NCBI RefSeq assembly: GCF_009765985.1
Contig: NZ_LMUM01000037.1
Coordinates: 897,025 to 961,024 of the forward strand
Source: Acidobacterium sp. S8
GTDB lineage: Bacteria > Acidobacteriota > Terriglobia > Terriglobales > Acidobacteriaceae
Length of the DNA: 64,000 nt
Direction: 5' to 3'
How positions within the stretch are numbered: the stretch's first letter is position 1; each line of letters starts with the position of its first letter. Positions 26,380 to 34,493 of this stretch are shown one piece after another. The notes below the pieces were generated by a model that searched no databases, had not been told where the DNA came from, and saw only the letters and a list, made by a program, of their open reading frames with translations. The position numbers were made by a program, and so were the translations under genes.

Positions 26380-26395
26380 TTCTCCCGTGGGAGAA
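26380..26395 (-). promoter_or_regulatory. Hairpin covering the ribosome binding site of the DsbA-like gene
   Basis: On the minus strand TTCTCC - CACG - GGAGAA: 6 bp, tetraloop. The 3' arm contains the only Shine-Dalgarno sequence for GTG 26377, which begins 2 nt after the hairpin. Confidence 0.45.
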
Positions 26396-26513
26396 GTCTT
26401 ATTTCGATTATCTCATTCGGGGGAATTTGCGGGTGTTGGGGGAAATCGATTCCCATGTACGATGCTCGGACTTTGGGGTGGAATCTCTAATGCGCTTGGC
26501 TCTTATGGTAAAG

Positions 26514-26545
26514 CCCCAGGTTAGCTTCGCGAACCTGGGGCACCC
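26514..26545 (-). repeat. 32-nt dispersed palindromic repeat, copy C
   Basis: Identical to copies A and B over 32 nt; on the minus strand it begins 10 nt after the lptD stop. The T-run after it is interrupted (GGGGCTTTACC), so termination may be partial. Copies B and C also share a flank, GGCTCT(G/T)ATGGTAAA. Confidence 0.85.
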
Positions 26546-26555
26546 GGTTTGGGAT

Positions 26556-29051
26556 TTAGAAGATGCGGGCGGCGCGACGAAGGCTTCCGGCGGAGCCGAC
26601 TCCGGCGAGAGTGAAGCTGTAGAGGTATTGGGTGTCGTCACGGACGCTGCCGAGGGAGTAGCGGCGCATCTCGAAGCTCAGGCCGCAGCAGTCCCAGTTG
26701 TAGCCGGCCTGGAAGGCATCGTATTGAAACTGATTCTGGACGAAGTCATATCCGAGGGTGGTTCCGGCGCTGAACCCGGCTTTGGTGGCTCTGCCGTAAC
26801 TGGCTGAGAAGCGCAGCTGGTTGTAATTGGATGTAGGATTCGGCGATGGTGCAGTGGGCAGCACCACGGAGGGAGCTTCGGGGGCGTTCAGGTGGAAGTC
26901 TCCCGCAGAAAAGGCGTAGTTGCCCTTCTTGTATTCGGCATATACGTTGCTGGCCGTCATGCGGCCGAGGCGTGGATCGTAGTCGAGGTCCCATTCGAGG
27001 TCTGTGGATGAAGAGCTCCGCATGCGCAGGCGTGAGATGACGGGTGAGAAGTTACGCGGACCGGTGAGGAAGGCGACGCCGGTCAGGTCGAGCGAGGTCG
27101 TCAGCACATTGCGGGTGCCGGGGGTGACGGCGCGGCCGAAATCTTCGTTGAAGAAGTATTTTTGCGCAACCTGCCAGGAGAGCCAGTCGACGGTGCCTCC
27201 GCCGCAAAGATCGCTGGGGCCGAGGGCTTCGTCGCCGGTGCATGGATGCGGGCGCAGGTGGCGCAGGAAGAGGCGCTGAGTTACGGAGTAGTCGAGCTCA
27301 TTTGTGTCGCTGGCAATGTCGACATCGTCAAAGCGCAGGATGGAGTCGAAGTTGTCGATGCCGGAGACGTAGTGGTATTGCAAGTCGGGCTCAATGGTGT
27401 GGCGCAGGTCGCCGCCGAAGAGGCGGGTGAGCCAGGGAGCGGAGAAGTCGCGCTCGATGGCGGGCGGACGCAGGTCGATGCCTGCTTCAAAGTCTTTGCG
27501 ATTTACGCTGGCATCGCGCTCGCTGGGAACGATGCCGAGAGGTGCGGGGTTCTGGCTCTTGCCGTAGAAGGTGTCGCGCACGGCGACTTCGGGGCGGAAG
27601 GTCCAGCCGCCTGCGGAAAAGGGCAGCGCCAGATGCGGGTAGAGATCGACGCGCGGGACCTCGTGCACGCGGAAGGTTGCCGAGTTCACGGCATTGGCAG
27701 GCTCGGAGCGAGAGAGACCTGCGACCGAGGCGACGCCGCCCCACATTAAGGGGGTGATGCCGAGATACTGATCCTCGCCCTCAAACTGCAGCGTGGGCAG
27801 GTGCAGGATGCGGATTTCGGCGTTGGTGGTGTTGTTCTGAAAGCTCTGGTAGCGGTCGAGGCGGAGGCTTTCGGCAAGGCCATTGAGCGCATGCTGGCCG
27901 AAGAGCTGCGATTTGACCTCAGAGTTGATGGCTACGGCGTAGTTTTCTTCAAAGGCCTGGCGGTAGACGTAGGAGCTGAGATATTCGGCATCGACGATGG
28001 CTCGCGTGTGCCCACCCCAGTCGCGGCGGCCATCGACAAGGATGTCTGTGCCGCCCTGATTTTCAGCCGCCGGCAGACGGTCGAGCAGGGCGTGGAAGCG
28101 GACATTGAAGAAGTCTTCGCCGAAACCTCGATAGCGGAAGCTGGCCATGGGCGAGAAGCCGCGCTTGGAAAAATATTCCGTGCCGATGGTGAGGTCAGAG
28201 TTGCGGCTGAGGGCGAAGTAGACTTCTTCGCCAATGATGAAGCCCTTGGTGGTGCTGTTGCCAAGGATGGGGAGCAGGATGCCGGAGCTGCGGGTTTCTT
28301 CGCCCATGGGATGCGTGACGTAGGGCAGGTAGAAGAGTGGAACGCTCAAAAGCTGGAAGAAGCTGTTGCGGGCGCTGGCCTTTCCATTGGCGAGGTTGAT
28401 TTGCTTTGCCAAAAGCTGCCAGTCGGGCTTGGGCAGGCGGCAGGAGGTCATGGTTCCGTCAACGATTTTGTACTCGCCAGGGCCGAGCTTGATGAGCTCG
28501 CGGCCAGTGAACGCGAATGGATTCGGCGAGGTGAAGATCATCCGGTTATGCGGGCCGGAGGAGACGCCCAGAGTGCCGACTACGTCGTAGAAGTGCGCCG
28601 TATCGCGGTCGAAGTTCATTTCGCCATGCGTGGCGGTGATGTGTTCGTTATCGGGACTGCCGTCGACGACGATGTGCCCCTCGGCGGTAACGTCGCCGGT
28701 ATCGCGGTTATAGGTGACTTTGTCGGCCTGCACCGTGTAGTCACGGTAATAAATGAGGACATCGCCTTCGAGGGTGAAGATGTTGTTTTGTTCACGCTGG
28801 GTGGTGGCGTGTATCTCAACGGGAACGCCTGTGGGCGGCGCGGGTATGACCTTTGCGACGGGAATGTCTGACGAGATTCCCGCATCCTGCACGAGAGTTT
28901 CGGATGAGCGTTTTTCCCCGGCGTCAGCTGTGCCAGCGGCGGGAGGAAACTGCTTCGTTACTGCCTGCGGCCAAAGCTGCGGATGACAGAGGTAGAGCAG
29001 CGTGATACATAAAAAGGTGCGGGCTCTCATCACGAGGGGCAATCTCAGCAT
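26556..29051 (-). CDS. lptD: LPS-assembly protein LptD
   Basis: 831 residues with an N-terminal signal peptide. An OstA/LptA-like beta-jellyroll (about 78-205: VEIHATTQREQNNIFTLEGD, YYRDYTVQADKVTYNRDTGDVTAEG) is followed by the beta-barrel to the C-terminal Phe. LptD, with LptE, inserts lipopolysaccharide into the outer leaflet. Cysteines are informative: Cys204 in TMTSCRLPKPDW and the adjacent pair Cys788-Cys789 correspond by context to Cys173 and Cys724-725 of E. coli, while the N-terminal Cys31 equivalent is missing; two further cysteines sit in a loop (HPCTGDEALGPSDLCGG). Downstream on the same strand are a DsbA-like and a SurA-like protein, the two activities known to mature E. coli LptD. 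Confidence 0.94.
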   Translation of the reverse strand: MLRLPLVMRARTFLCITLLYLCHPQLWPQAVTKQFPPAAGTADAGEKRSSETLVQDAGISSDIPVAKVIPAPPTGVPVEIHATTQREQNNIFTLEGDVLIYYRDYTVQADKVTYNRDTGDVTAEGHIVVDGSPDNEHITATHGEMNFDRDTAHFYDVVGTLGVSSGPHNRMIFTSPNPFAFTGRELIKLGPGEYKIVDGTMTSCRLPKPDWQLLAKQINLANGKASARNSFFQLLSVPLFYLPYVTHPMGEETRSSGILLPILGNSTTKGFIIGEEVYFALSRNSDLTIGTEYFSKRGFSPMASFRYRGFGEDFFNVRFHALLDRLPAAENQGGTDILVDGRRDWGGHTRAIVDAEYLSSYVYRQAFEENYAVAINSEVKSQLFGQHALNGLAESLRLDRYQSFQNNTTNAEIRILHLPTLQFEGEDQYLGITPLMWGGVASVAGLSRSEPANAVNSATFRVHEVPRVDLYPHLALPFSAGGWTFRPEVAVRDTFYGKSQNPAPLGIVPSERDASVNRKDFEAGIDLRPPAIERDFSAPWLTRLFGGDLRHTIEPDLQYHYVSGIDNFDSILRFDDVDIASDTNELDYSVTQRLFLRHLRPHPCTGDEALGPSDLCGGGTVDWLSWQVAQKYFFNEDFGRAVTPGTRNVLTTSLDLTGVAFLTGPRNFSPVISRLRMRSSSSTDLEWDLDYDPRLGRMTASNVYAEYKKGNYAFSAGDFHLNAPEAPSVVLPTAPSPNPTSNYNQLRFSASYGRATKAGFSAGTTLGYDFVQNQFQYDAFQAGYNWDCCGLSFEMRRYSLGSVRDDTQYLYSFTLAGVGSAGSLRRAARIF

Positions 29052-29225
29052 AACAAAGCTCCAGCAGGTAAATCTGGAGCGGCCTTACGAGGGAGAAAGC
29101 GCCGCTGCTCTGGTGTATGACAATTCGGCTGCTCGCTCCGTCCCGCCTGGCTGGAAGGGGTGAGTTGTACGTGTCTCCGCTGCCTTCGGTCCTCCAACAC
29201 AGTAGTAAGGAGCGCCTGCATTCGC

Positions 29226-30437
29226 ATGGATGCAGGCACTTCCACAGCAATACGGGGAACTCCATTGAGCACATCGACGTCACGCCTGCAATTTGATTCT
29301 GCCGCCACCGACCCCTCTTCATGGAAAGACGAAGTGAACGCCCGTCTTGCCGCGCATCGCACGCGGCGGACGCGCACGCCCGATGGGCAGTCTGCGCTCC
29401 CGGGCTTTGAAACTGAAAACACGCGGGGACGGCAAGAGTCGCAGACGAGCGTAGCTGCGCGTGTAGCCGAGCGCTACGCCAAAGCGCCCTCGTACAGCGA
29501 AATGCTTGCGGCGCAGGCTGCTGCTGCGCGCGCGGCTGAAGCTGCCGCAGAGGCCGCGGCACAGGCGCATGCGGCAACGCAGGCGGTCTTTGCTGAAATG
29601 GAAATGGAAGAAGCAGCGCCTACAGTTGCGGAGTACCAAGTCGCCGAGCCGCGGCGTTCGGAACAAGCTGTTGCGGCGCGGCGTCCGCTGATTACGGAAA
29701 TTGTCGATCCATTTGAGGAAGCGACCGTCACTCCGGCGCAGCCTTTGCCGGCTAAGCTGATTGAATTTCCACGTGAGCTGATAGCGACACGCAAGGCGCG
29801 TCCACGGCTGGCTGAGGGGCCGCTGCGTGAGACCGAGGCAGTAGCGCATGACGGCTCGCAGCTGCGGATCTTCGAAGTTGAGCCGGAGACGATTTCCAAG
29901 GAGCCGGTTTCGGCGTCGGTGTTGCCGGAGTGGCATTCGATTCGGCTCGATGCCAAGCCGCGCGAAGAATTTCACGAGCCGGAAAAGCCGGCAACGAGCG
30001 TCTATAGTCCCTTGTTCGAGCTTCCGCTGCAGATTGCACCGCTCGGAGACCGGCTGATGGCCGGGATAGTGGATGCTTCGCTGGTGATGGCATCGTTTCT
30101 GCTCTTCGTGCTGGTATTTGTAGCCTGCACGGCTCACCCGCCGACAGGAAAGGCAGCGCTTGCAGGAGCGGCTATCGCGCTGGTGGGACTTGGCATGCTC
30201 TACGAATGGCTTTTCTTTACCTATTCGGATGCAACGCCGGGCATGCGTTACGCGAAGATTGCTCTCTGCACCTTTGAAGACGAGAACCCAACGCGGAAGT
30301 CACTGCGGAGCCGGGTGGGCGCGCTGCTGCTCTCGGCGTTGTCGCTTGGACTGGGATTTCTCTGGTCATTCTTCGACGAAGATCATCTGGGCTGGCATGA
30401 TCGCATGACGCGGACGTACCAGCGGAGCTATCGATAG
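29226..30437 (+). CDS. RDD-domain membrane protein with Ala-rich N-terminal region
   Basis: 403 residues from ATG 29226 (AAGGAG 13 nt upstream); TTG 29265 with GGGGA 6 nt upstream is a strong alternative and begins just before the part that looks conserved (STSTSRLQFDS). The N-terminal ~230 residues are hydrophilic, with a long Ala/Glu-rich helix likely to be a coiled coil (residues about 85-135). The C-terminal RDD domain (about 265-400) begins LGDRLMAGIVDASLVM and contains two to three membrane helices and TPGMRYAKI. RDD proteins are linked to transport, but no function is established for this form. It is divergent from lptD. Confidence 0.82.
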   Translation: MDAGTSTAIRGTPLSTSTSRLQFDSAATDPSSWKDEVNARLAAHRTRRTRTPDGQSALPGFETENTRGRQESQTSVAARVAERYAKAPSYSEMLAAQAAAARAAEAAAEAAAQAHAATQAVFAEMEMEEAAPTVAEYQVAEPRRSEQAVAARRPLITEIVDPFEEATVTPAQPLPAKLIEFPRELIATRKARPRLAEGPLRETEAVAHDGSQLRIFEVEPETISKEPVSASVLPEWHSIRLDAKPREEFHEPEKPATSVYSPLFELPLQIAPLGDRLMAGIVDASLVMASFLLFVLVFVACTAHPPTGKAALAGAAIALVGLGMLYEWLFFTYSDATPGMRYAKIALCTFEDENPTRKSLRSRVGALLLSALSLGLGFLWSFFDEDHLGWHDRMTRTYQRSYR

Positions 30438-30495
30438 GGCTGATCCGTCAGCAATCATTTCCTGTTCACAACTGAAGGTCTGGTCTCACGTTCGA

Positions 30496-31389
30496 ATGCA
30501 CATCAACAGAAGAAAGTTTTTAATCACCGGCAGCCTTGTGGCTGGCGCTGTCACATCGTCCCGCGTAATCTTTGCGGCCAGCGCTCGCTTCAGCAGCTTG
30601 CCCGAATCATTGGCGAAGCTGGAGAAGGATTGCGAGGGCCGTCTCGGCGTAGCTGTTCTGGATATTGGCTCCGGTGAGAGCAGCGGCTATCGTGTGGACG
30701 AGCGCTTTGCCATGTGCAGCACTTTCAAGATGCTGTTGGCAGCGGCAGTATTGCAGCGAGTGGACACGGGCAAAGAGAACCTGGACAGGATGGTTCAGAT
30801 GCCGACGACAGGATTTCTCTTTAATTCTCCGATGACGCAGCCGCATGCAGGCGGCAAGATGGCGGTGAGCGATTTGTGCGTGGCCATTCTCACGCGGAGC
30901 GACAACACGGGCGCCAATTTATTGCTGGAGACGATCGGCGGTCCTGCGGGCATTACTCAATTTGCGCGTTCGCTGGGCGACAACGTCACGCGGTTGGATC
31001 GCGTGGAAACGGCGTTGAACGAGGCGTTGCCGGGCGATCCGCGGGATACCACTTCACCGGCAGCGATGGCTGCAAACTGGCGTAAGGTTCTACTTGGCGA
31101 CAAGCTCTTGACGGCATCGCGCAAGCAGCTTACCGACTGGCTGATTGCGAACAAGACCGGCGATGAGCGGCTGCGGGCAGGCTCCCCGACTGGATGGACG
31201 GTGGGAGACAAGACAGGCTCGAATGGAGAGAACACTACCAACGATGTTGCCATTCTCTGGCCCACGGCCCAGGCTCCGGTGATAGTGGCTGCTTACCTGA
31301 CCAGTTGCGCGGGGCCTGAATCGAAACGCGATGCGGTTCTGGCTGAAGTCGGGCGGCAGGTGGCGAAATGCATTCAGCCTGCCCAGTGA
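30496..31389 (+). CDS. bla: Class A serine beta-lactamase with Tat-type signal
   Basis: 297 residues. The N-terminus INRRKFLITG plus a hydrophobic run fits a twin-arginine signal. All class A catalytic motifs are present: Ser75-Thr-Phe-Lys78, Ser135-Asp-Asn137, Glu171 in ETALN (the Glu166 position) and Lys239-Thr-Gly241. It hydrolyses beta-lactam rings in the periplasm. Cys74 precedes the nucleophile, as Cys69 does in several carbapenem-active enzymes, but the partner Cys238 is absent (KTGSNG), so that disulfide cannot form here. The spectrum cannot be predicted. No mobile element or regulator (ampR/blaI) flanks it, which suggests a resident chromosomal gene. Confidence 0.95.
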   Translation: MHINRRKFLITGSLVAGAVTSSRVIFAASARFSSLPESLAKLEKDCEGRLGVAVLDIGSGESSGYRVDERFAMCSTFKMLLAAAVLQRVDTGKENLDRMVQMPTTGFLFNSPMTQPHAGGKMAVSDLCVAILTRSDNTGANLLLETIGGPAGITQFARSLGDNVTRLDRVETALNEALPGDPRDTTSPAAMAANWRKVLLGDKLLTASRKQLTDWLIANKTGDERLRAGSPTGWTVGDKTGSNGENTTNDVAILWPTAQAPVIVAAYLTSCAGPESKRDAVLAEVGRQVAKCIQPAQ

Positions 31390-31395
31390 GGGAGG

Positions 31396-32292
31396 CTAGA
31401 GCTTTGTCGACTGCTCCGCGGCTGCACCGGCCCCGATGATAGCGATGGTCGGGTCTTCGGTCAGGACTTCGAGCGTGTAGCTTTGGAGCGGGCTCATCTT
31501 CACCATCTCGTATAGATATTGCTTGAGCAGGGAGATTTCCAGGCGCTGGATGTCGCGGCCAGTGAAGTAGAACTTGCCCGGGCCTTCGAGGTGAATCTGC
31601 GTTGCGGTGGCTGCGGCTAAGCCGCGATGGTAGCGGTGAAAGAAATCCATGCAGCGCTTGTCGCCTTTTTTCGCAGCGGCAAAGACTTCGTCCGGTTCAA
31701 GGTCGAGGAAGCGCAGGCGCATGGCACGGTGGCCCATGATGCCTTCGAGGTGGCCGATTCCGCCGCAAGGGCAATAATTTTCTTTAGGGTCAAGGCTGAC
31801 GACGGTGTGGCCGCCTTCCCATGGGCCTTCGGCATAAGGATACCGACCAAAGCCGATGCCATTACCGATGGTCCAGACGCGGATGAGGCGGTCAAGCTGG
31901 CCACGAGTGGCGGCGAGCCCCGCTGCTGCTGCGTCGGCATCATTGAAGCAGCTGACGCTGGTGGCGATGCCGCGTGCCTTGAGTCCGGCCTGTATTGTCT
32001 CTGCGATGTGCGCGCCTTTGAGCTGGGGCAGGTTGGGCGAATCTTCGACAACGCCGTTGCGGATGATGCCGGGCATGGCTACACCGATGGCGTCGACGGT
32101 GGTGCCGTCAGGGATGAGGGCGCGGATTTCGTCGGAGATGCTGGCGGCAAGGGCGTCGGCTGGAAACTCTATCAGTCCATTCGATTCGTCCATGTGGTCG
32201 GGGAACCTGCGCGGCGCTCCTGTGATCTTATGATCGTCGATGAGGCCGGAACGAATGGCCTCAGTCATGACAACGCCGATGGTCTTTGCCAT
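31396..32292 (-). CDS. ROK-family protein (glucokinase-like) with altered nucleotide and zinc motifs
   Basis: 298 residues; GAGGGG lies 6 nt before ATG 32292. The ROK fold is shown by GVAMPGIIRNGVV, the catalytic Asn117-Asp118 (CFNDADAAAAGLAA), GNGIGFGR and the zinc region EGGH(159-162)...CPCGGIGHLE. Three points differ from typical ROK sugar kinases: the N-terminal phosphate loop DxGGTK is replaced by GVVMTEAIR; the zinc motif CxCGxxGCxE has His181 for the last Cys; and GTGIG is GNGIG. It may still be a sugar kinase, use another phosphoryl donor, or bind sugar without turnover. It follows the transhydrogenase gene by 18 nt and is convergent with the beta-lactamase (6-nt gap). Confidence 0.82.
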   Translation of the reverse strand: MAKTIGVVMTEAIRSGLIDDHKITGAPRRFPDHMDESNGLIEFPADALAASISDEIRALIPDGTTVDAIGVAMPGIIRNGVVEDSPNLPQLKGAHIAETIQAGLKARGIATSVSCFNDADAAAAGLAATRGQLDRLIRVWTIGNGIGFGRYPYAEGPWEGGHTVVSLDPKENYCPCGGIGHLEGIMGHRAMRLRFLDLEPDEVFAAAKKGDKRCMDFFHRYHRGLAAATATQIHLEGPGKFYFTGRDIQRLEISLLKQYLYEMVKMSPLQSYTLEVLTEDPTIAIIGAGAAAEQSTKL

Positions 32293-32310
32293 TTTGCCCC
32301 TCTTTGATCG

Positions 32311-33705
32311 CTAGTCGAACTTGGCCAGGCGGTTGACACCGTTGAAGGCGGCAGCTTTATAGCACTCAGCCAACGTGGGATAGTTGAACACTGTATCGAT
32401 GAAGTAGTCTACTGTGCCGTTGAGCGCCATGACAGCCTGACCGATGTGGACGAGCTCGGCTGCGCCTTCGCCGATGATGTGAACGCCAAGAATGGCGCGG
32501 GTCTCGCGGTGGAAGATCAGCTTCAGGCGACCTGTGGTGTCGCCGCGAATCTGGCCGCGTGCGATTTCGCGGTAGTAGGCGACGCCGACTTCATAGGGCA
32601 CATCTTCGTCGGTGAGCTGCTCTTCGGTTTTGCCGATGAAGGAGATTTCCGGGATGGTGTAGATGCCGTAAGGATAGAAGCTGGGATTGGACTGCTCATT
32701 TTCATCGCCGTAAGCGCGGGCAACGGCAATGCGCCCCTGCTCCATGGAGACGGATGCGAGGCTGGGAAAGCCGATGACGTCGCCGACGGCGAAGATGTGC
32801 GGGACCTTCGTGCGGAAGTCCTTGTCTACTGGGATGCGGCCGCGGGCGTCGGCCTCAATGCCAGCTGTTGCGAGGTTCAGCTCGTCAATGTTGCCCTGGC
32901 GGCCCACGGCATAAAGAAGAGCGTCGCCAGAGATGCGCTTTTTGCTTTCGAGATTGGCTACGACAGTTCCGCCGGCTTGTTCCTCGACACTCTCCACCTC
33001 TTCGGCAAGACGCATGGTGACGCGGCTGTCCCGCAGGTGGTAGCTGAGGGCCTCGACGATCTCCTGGTCAGCGAATTCGAGGAGCTTGGGGCGTTTTTCG
33101 ACGAGTGTGACACGCACGCCGAGCGCGGCAAACATACAGGTATATTCGACGCCGATGACGCCGCCGCCGACCACGATGAGGGTTTTGGGCAGGTCAGTCA
33201 GCTCCATCACCTGGTCGCTGTTGATGATGGTCTTGCCGTTGATGGGCACTTTTGTCGTGCTGGCGGGCTTGGTGCCTACGGCGATGATGATCTTTTCGGC
33301 GGTGTAGGTGTGGGTGCCGCGCGGCCCATCCACGCGAATGGTGTTGGGATCGACGAAGGCGGCGATGCCGGTGAGCACATCGACGCCGTTGCGGGAGAGC
33401 TGCGCCTCGGTGACATCGATTTCAGTCTTGATGACGTGCTGCACGCGGAAGGCAAGATCGGACATGGTGATCTTTTCCTTCACGCGGTAATTCATGCCGT
33501 AGATGGAGCGGTAGGTGTAGCCGGAAAGATGCAGGACGGCTTCGCGCATGGTCTTGCTGGGAATGGTGCCGGTGTTGATACAGACGCCGCCGACAACGGT
33601 GCTCATTTCGACCAGCGCGACGCGTTTTCCCTTCTTCACCGCGGAAACTGCAGCGCGTTGTCCGGAAGGGCCAGAACCGATGACGAGCAAATCGTATTTG
33701 TCCAT
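32311..33705 (-). CDS. sthA: Soluble pyridine nucleotide transhydrogenase, SthA-type flavoprotein
   Basis: 464 residues. FAD-binding GSGPSGQRAA at about 10-20, NAD-binding GGGVIGVEYTCMFAALG near 175, the second FAD motif FAVGDVIGFPSLASVSMEQGRIA near 305-330, and the dimerisation domain with GIYTIPEISFIGKTE and HIIGEGAAELVHIGQ. The redox disulfide of lipoamide dehydrogenases is broken: VCINTGTIPSK has Thr for the second Cys, as in SthA, so hydride transfer between NADPH and NAD is the likely reaction. Cytoplasmic. It lies 18 nt upstream of the ROK gene on the same strand, so the two are probably co-transcribed. Confidence 0.93.
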   Translation of the reverse strand: MDKYDLLVIGSGPSGQRAAVSAVKKGKRVALVEMSTVVGGVCINTGTIPSKTMREAVLHLSGYTYRSIYGMNYRVKEKITMSDLAFRVQHVIKTEIDVTEAQLSRNGVDVLTGIAAFVDPNTIRVDGPRGTHTYTAEKIIIAVGTKPASTTKVPINGKTIINSDQVMELTDLPKTLIVVGGGVIGVEYTCMFAALGVRVTLVEKRPKLLEFADQEIVEALSYHLRDSRVTMRLAEEVESVEEQAGGTVVANLESKKRISGDALLYAVGRQGNIDELNLATAGIEADARGRIPVDKDFRTKVPHIFAVGDVIGFPSLASVSMEQGRIAVARAYGDENEQSNPSFYPYGIYTIPEISFIGKTEEQLTDEDVPYEVGVAYYREIARGQIRGDTTGRLKLIFHRETRAILGVHIIGEGAAELVHIGQAVMALNGTVDYFIDTVFNYPTLAECYKAAAFNGVNRLAKFD

Positions 33706-33886
33706 GAGGAGTCCGCGGTTAAAGATTTTGCTGCTCTAACTTTTTTCAACGCAACACATTACTGTAACTCTGCTTAGTGCAAGTTTGTGCAAACGTGTTT
33801 TGCGATTCGATGAAATCCGTTCTGTTTCGGGCGCGATTCCGGAGATGAGCTGCATGAGCGCGTGACGCGCTTACACTCTGCATAGG

Positions 33887-34483
33887 ATGCATCTCTATGC
33901 TATTACCGATCGGCGGTTGTTTACCAGCCGCGAGGCTTTGTTGACGCGCGCTGCTCAGTGGAGCAGGTCCGGCGTGGACTATGTGCAGATTCGGGAAAAA
34001 GACCTGGATGCGGCCGAGATGATGGACCTGGCAATGGAGCTGGTTCAGACGGTGAAGGCAGCCGGAAGCAGGACGCGGGTCCTGCTGAACGGTCCGGTGG
34101 AGCTGGCGGTTGCGGCGGGTTGTGACGGGGTGCATCTGCCTTCGAACTTACCAGCCGCGGCGATTGCCCTGGCGCGGAGGACGGTAAGCATGGTCAGCGT
34201 CTCATGCCATGATCTGGGCGAGATACAGACTGCGCGCGATCAGGGGGCGACGCTGGCTTTATTTGCGCCTGTTTTCGAGAAGAAACTGGGTGCGGAGATT
34301 GTTGCAGGGCAGGGACTCGATGCGTTGGCTGCAGCCTGCCAAGCAGGAGCGCCCATGCCGGTTTTTGCGCTTGGTGGTGTCACGACAGAGAATGCGCAGG
34401 ACTGTGTGCGGGCCGGGGCCGCGGGCGTTGCGGCGATCCGGCTCTTTGTGCTGGGCGATTGGCGAGGATTGAAGGCTGTCTAA
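33887..34483 (+). CDS. thiE: Thiamine-phosphate synthase (ThiE/TenI family)
   Basis: 198 residues. The (beta/alpha)8 fold motifs are YAITDRR at the start, VQIREKDLD (pyrophosphate side), VLLNGPVELAVAAGCDGVHL, SVSCHDLGEI, FAPVFEK and FALGGVTTENAQDCVRAGAAGVAAIRLF. ThiE joins the thiazole and pyrimidine moieties of thiamine; TenI paralogues keep the fold but work as thiazole tautomerases. No other thiamine gene is nearby, so ThiE versus TenI is not settled. There is no clear ribosome binding site before ATG 33887. It is convergent with the next gene (10 nt). Confidence 0.82.
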   Translation: MHLYAITDRRLFTSREALLTRAAQWSRSGVDYVQIREKDLDAAEMMDLAMELVQTVKAAGSRTRVLLNGPVELAVAAGCDGVHLPSNLPAAAIALARRTVSMVSVSCHDLGEIQTARDQGATLALFAPVFEKKLGAEIVAGQGLDALAAACQAGAPMPVFALGGVTTENAQDCVRAGAAGVAAIRLFVLGDWRGLKAV

Positions 34484-34493
34484 CTGATCGCTA

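Noticed and set aside
22955..26545. Possible CRISPR array from repeated 32-nt units
   Set aside because: Copies are more than 1 kb apart with genes between them, strongly palindromic, and without spacers or cas genes.
30438..31395. Mobile origin of the beta-lactamase gene
   Set aside because: No inverted repeats, target duplications, transposase or integron features flank it, and codon style matches its neighbours.
32446..33777. 443-codon open frame antisense to the transhydrogenase gene
   Set aside because: It mirrors sthA in the opposite strand; the sthA frame has all FAD/NAD motifs, while the antisense product is acidic, Gly/Ala/Asp rich and without a family pattern. Several other long antisense frames (25175-26524, 27801-28871, 50007-51269, 10772-11800) were rejected for the same reason.
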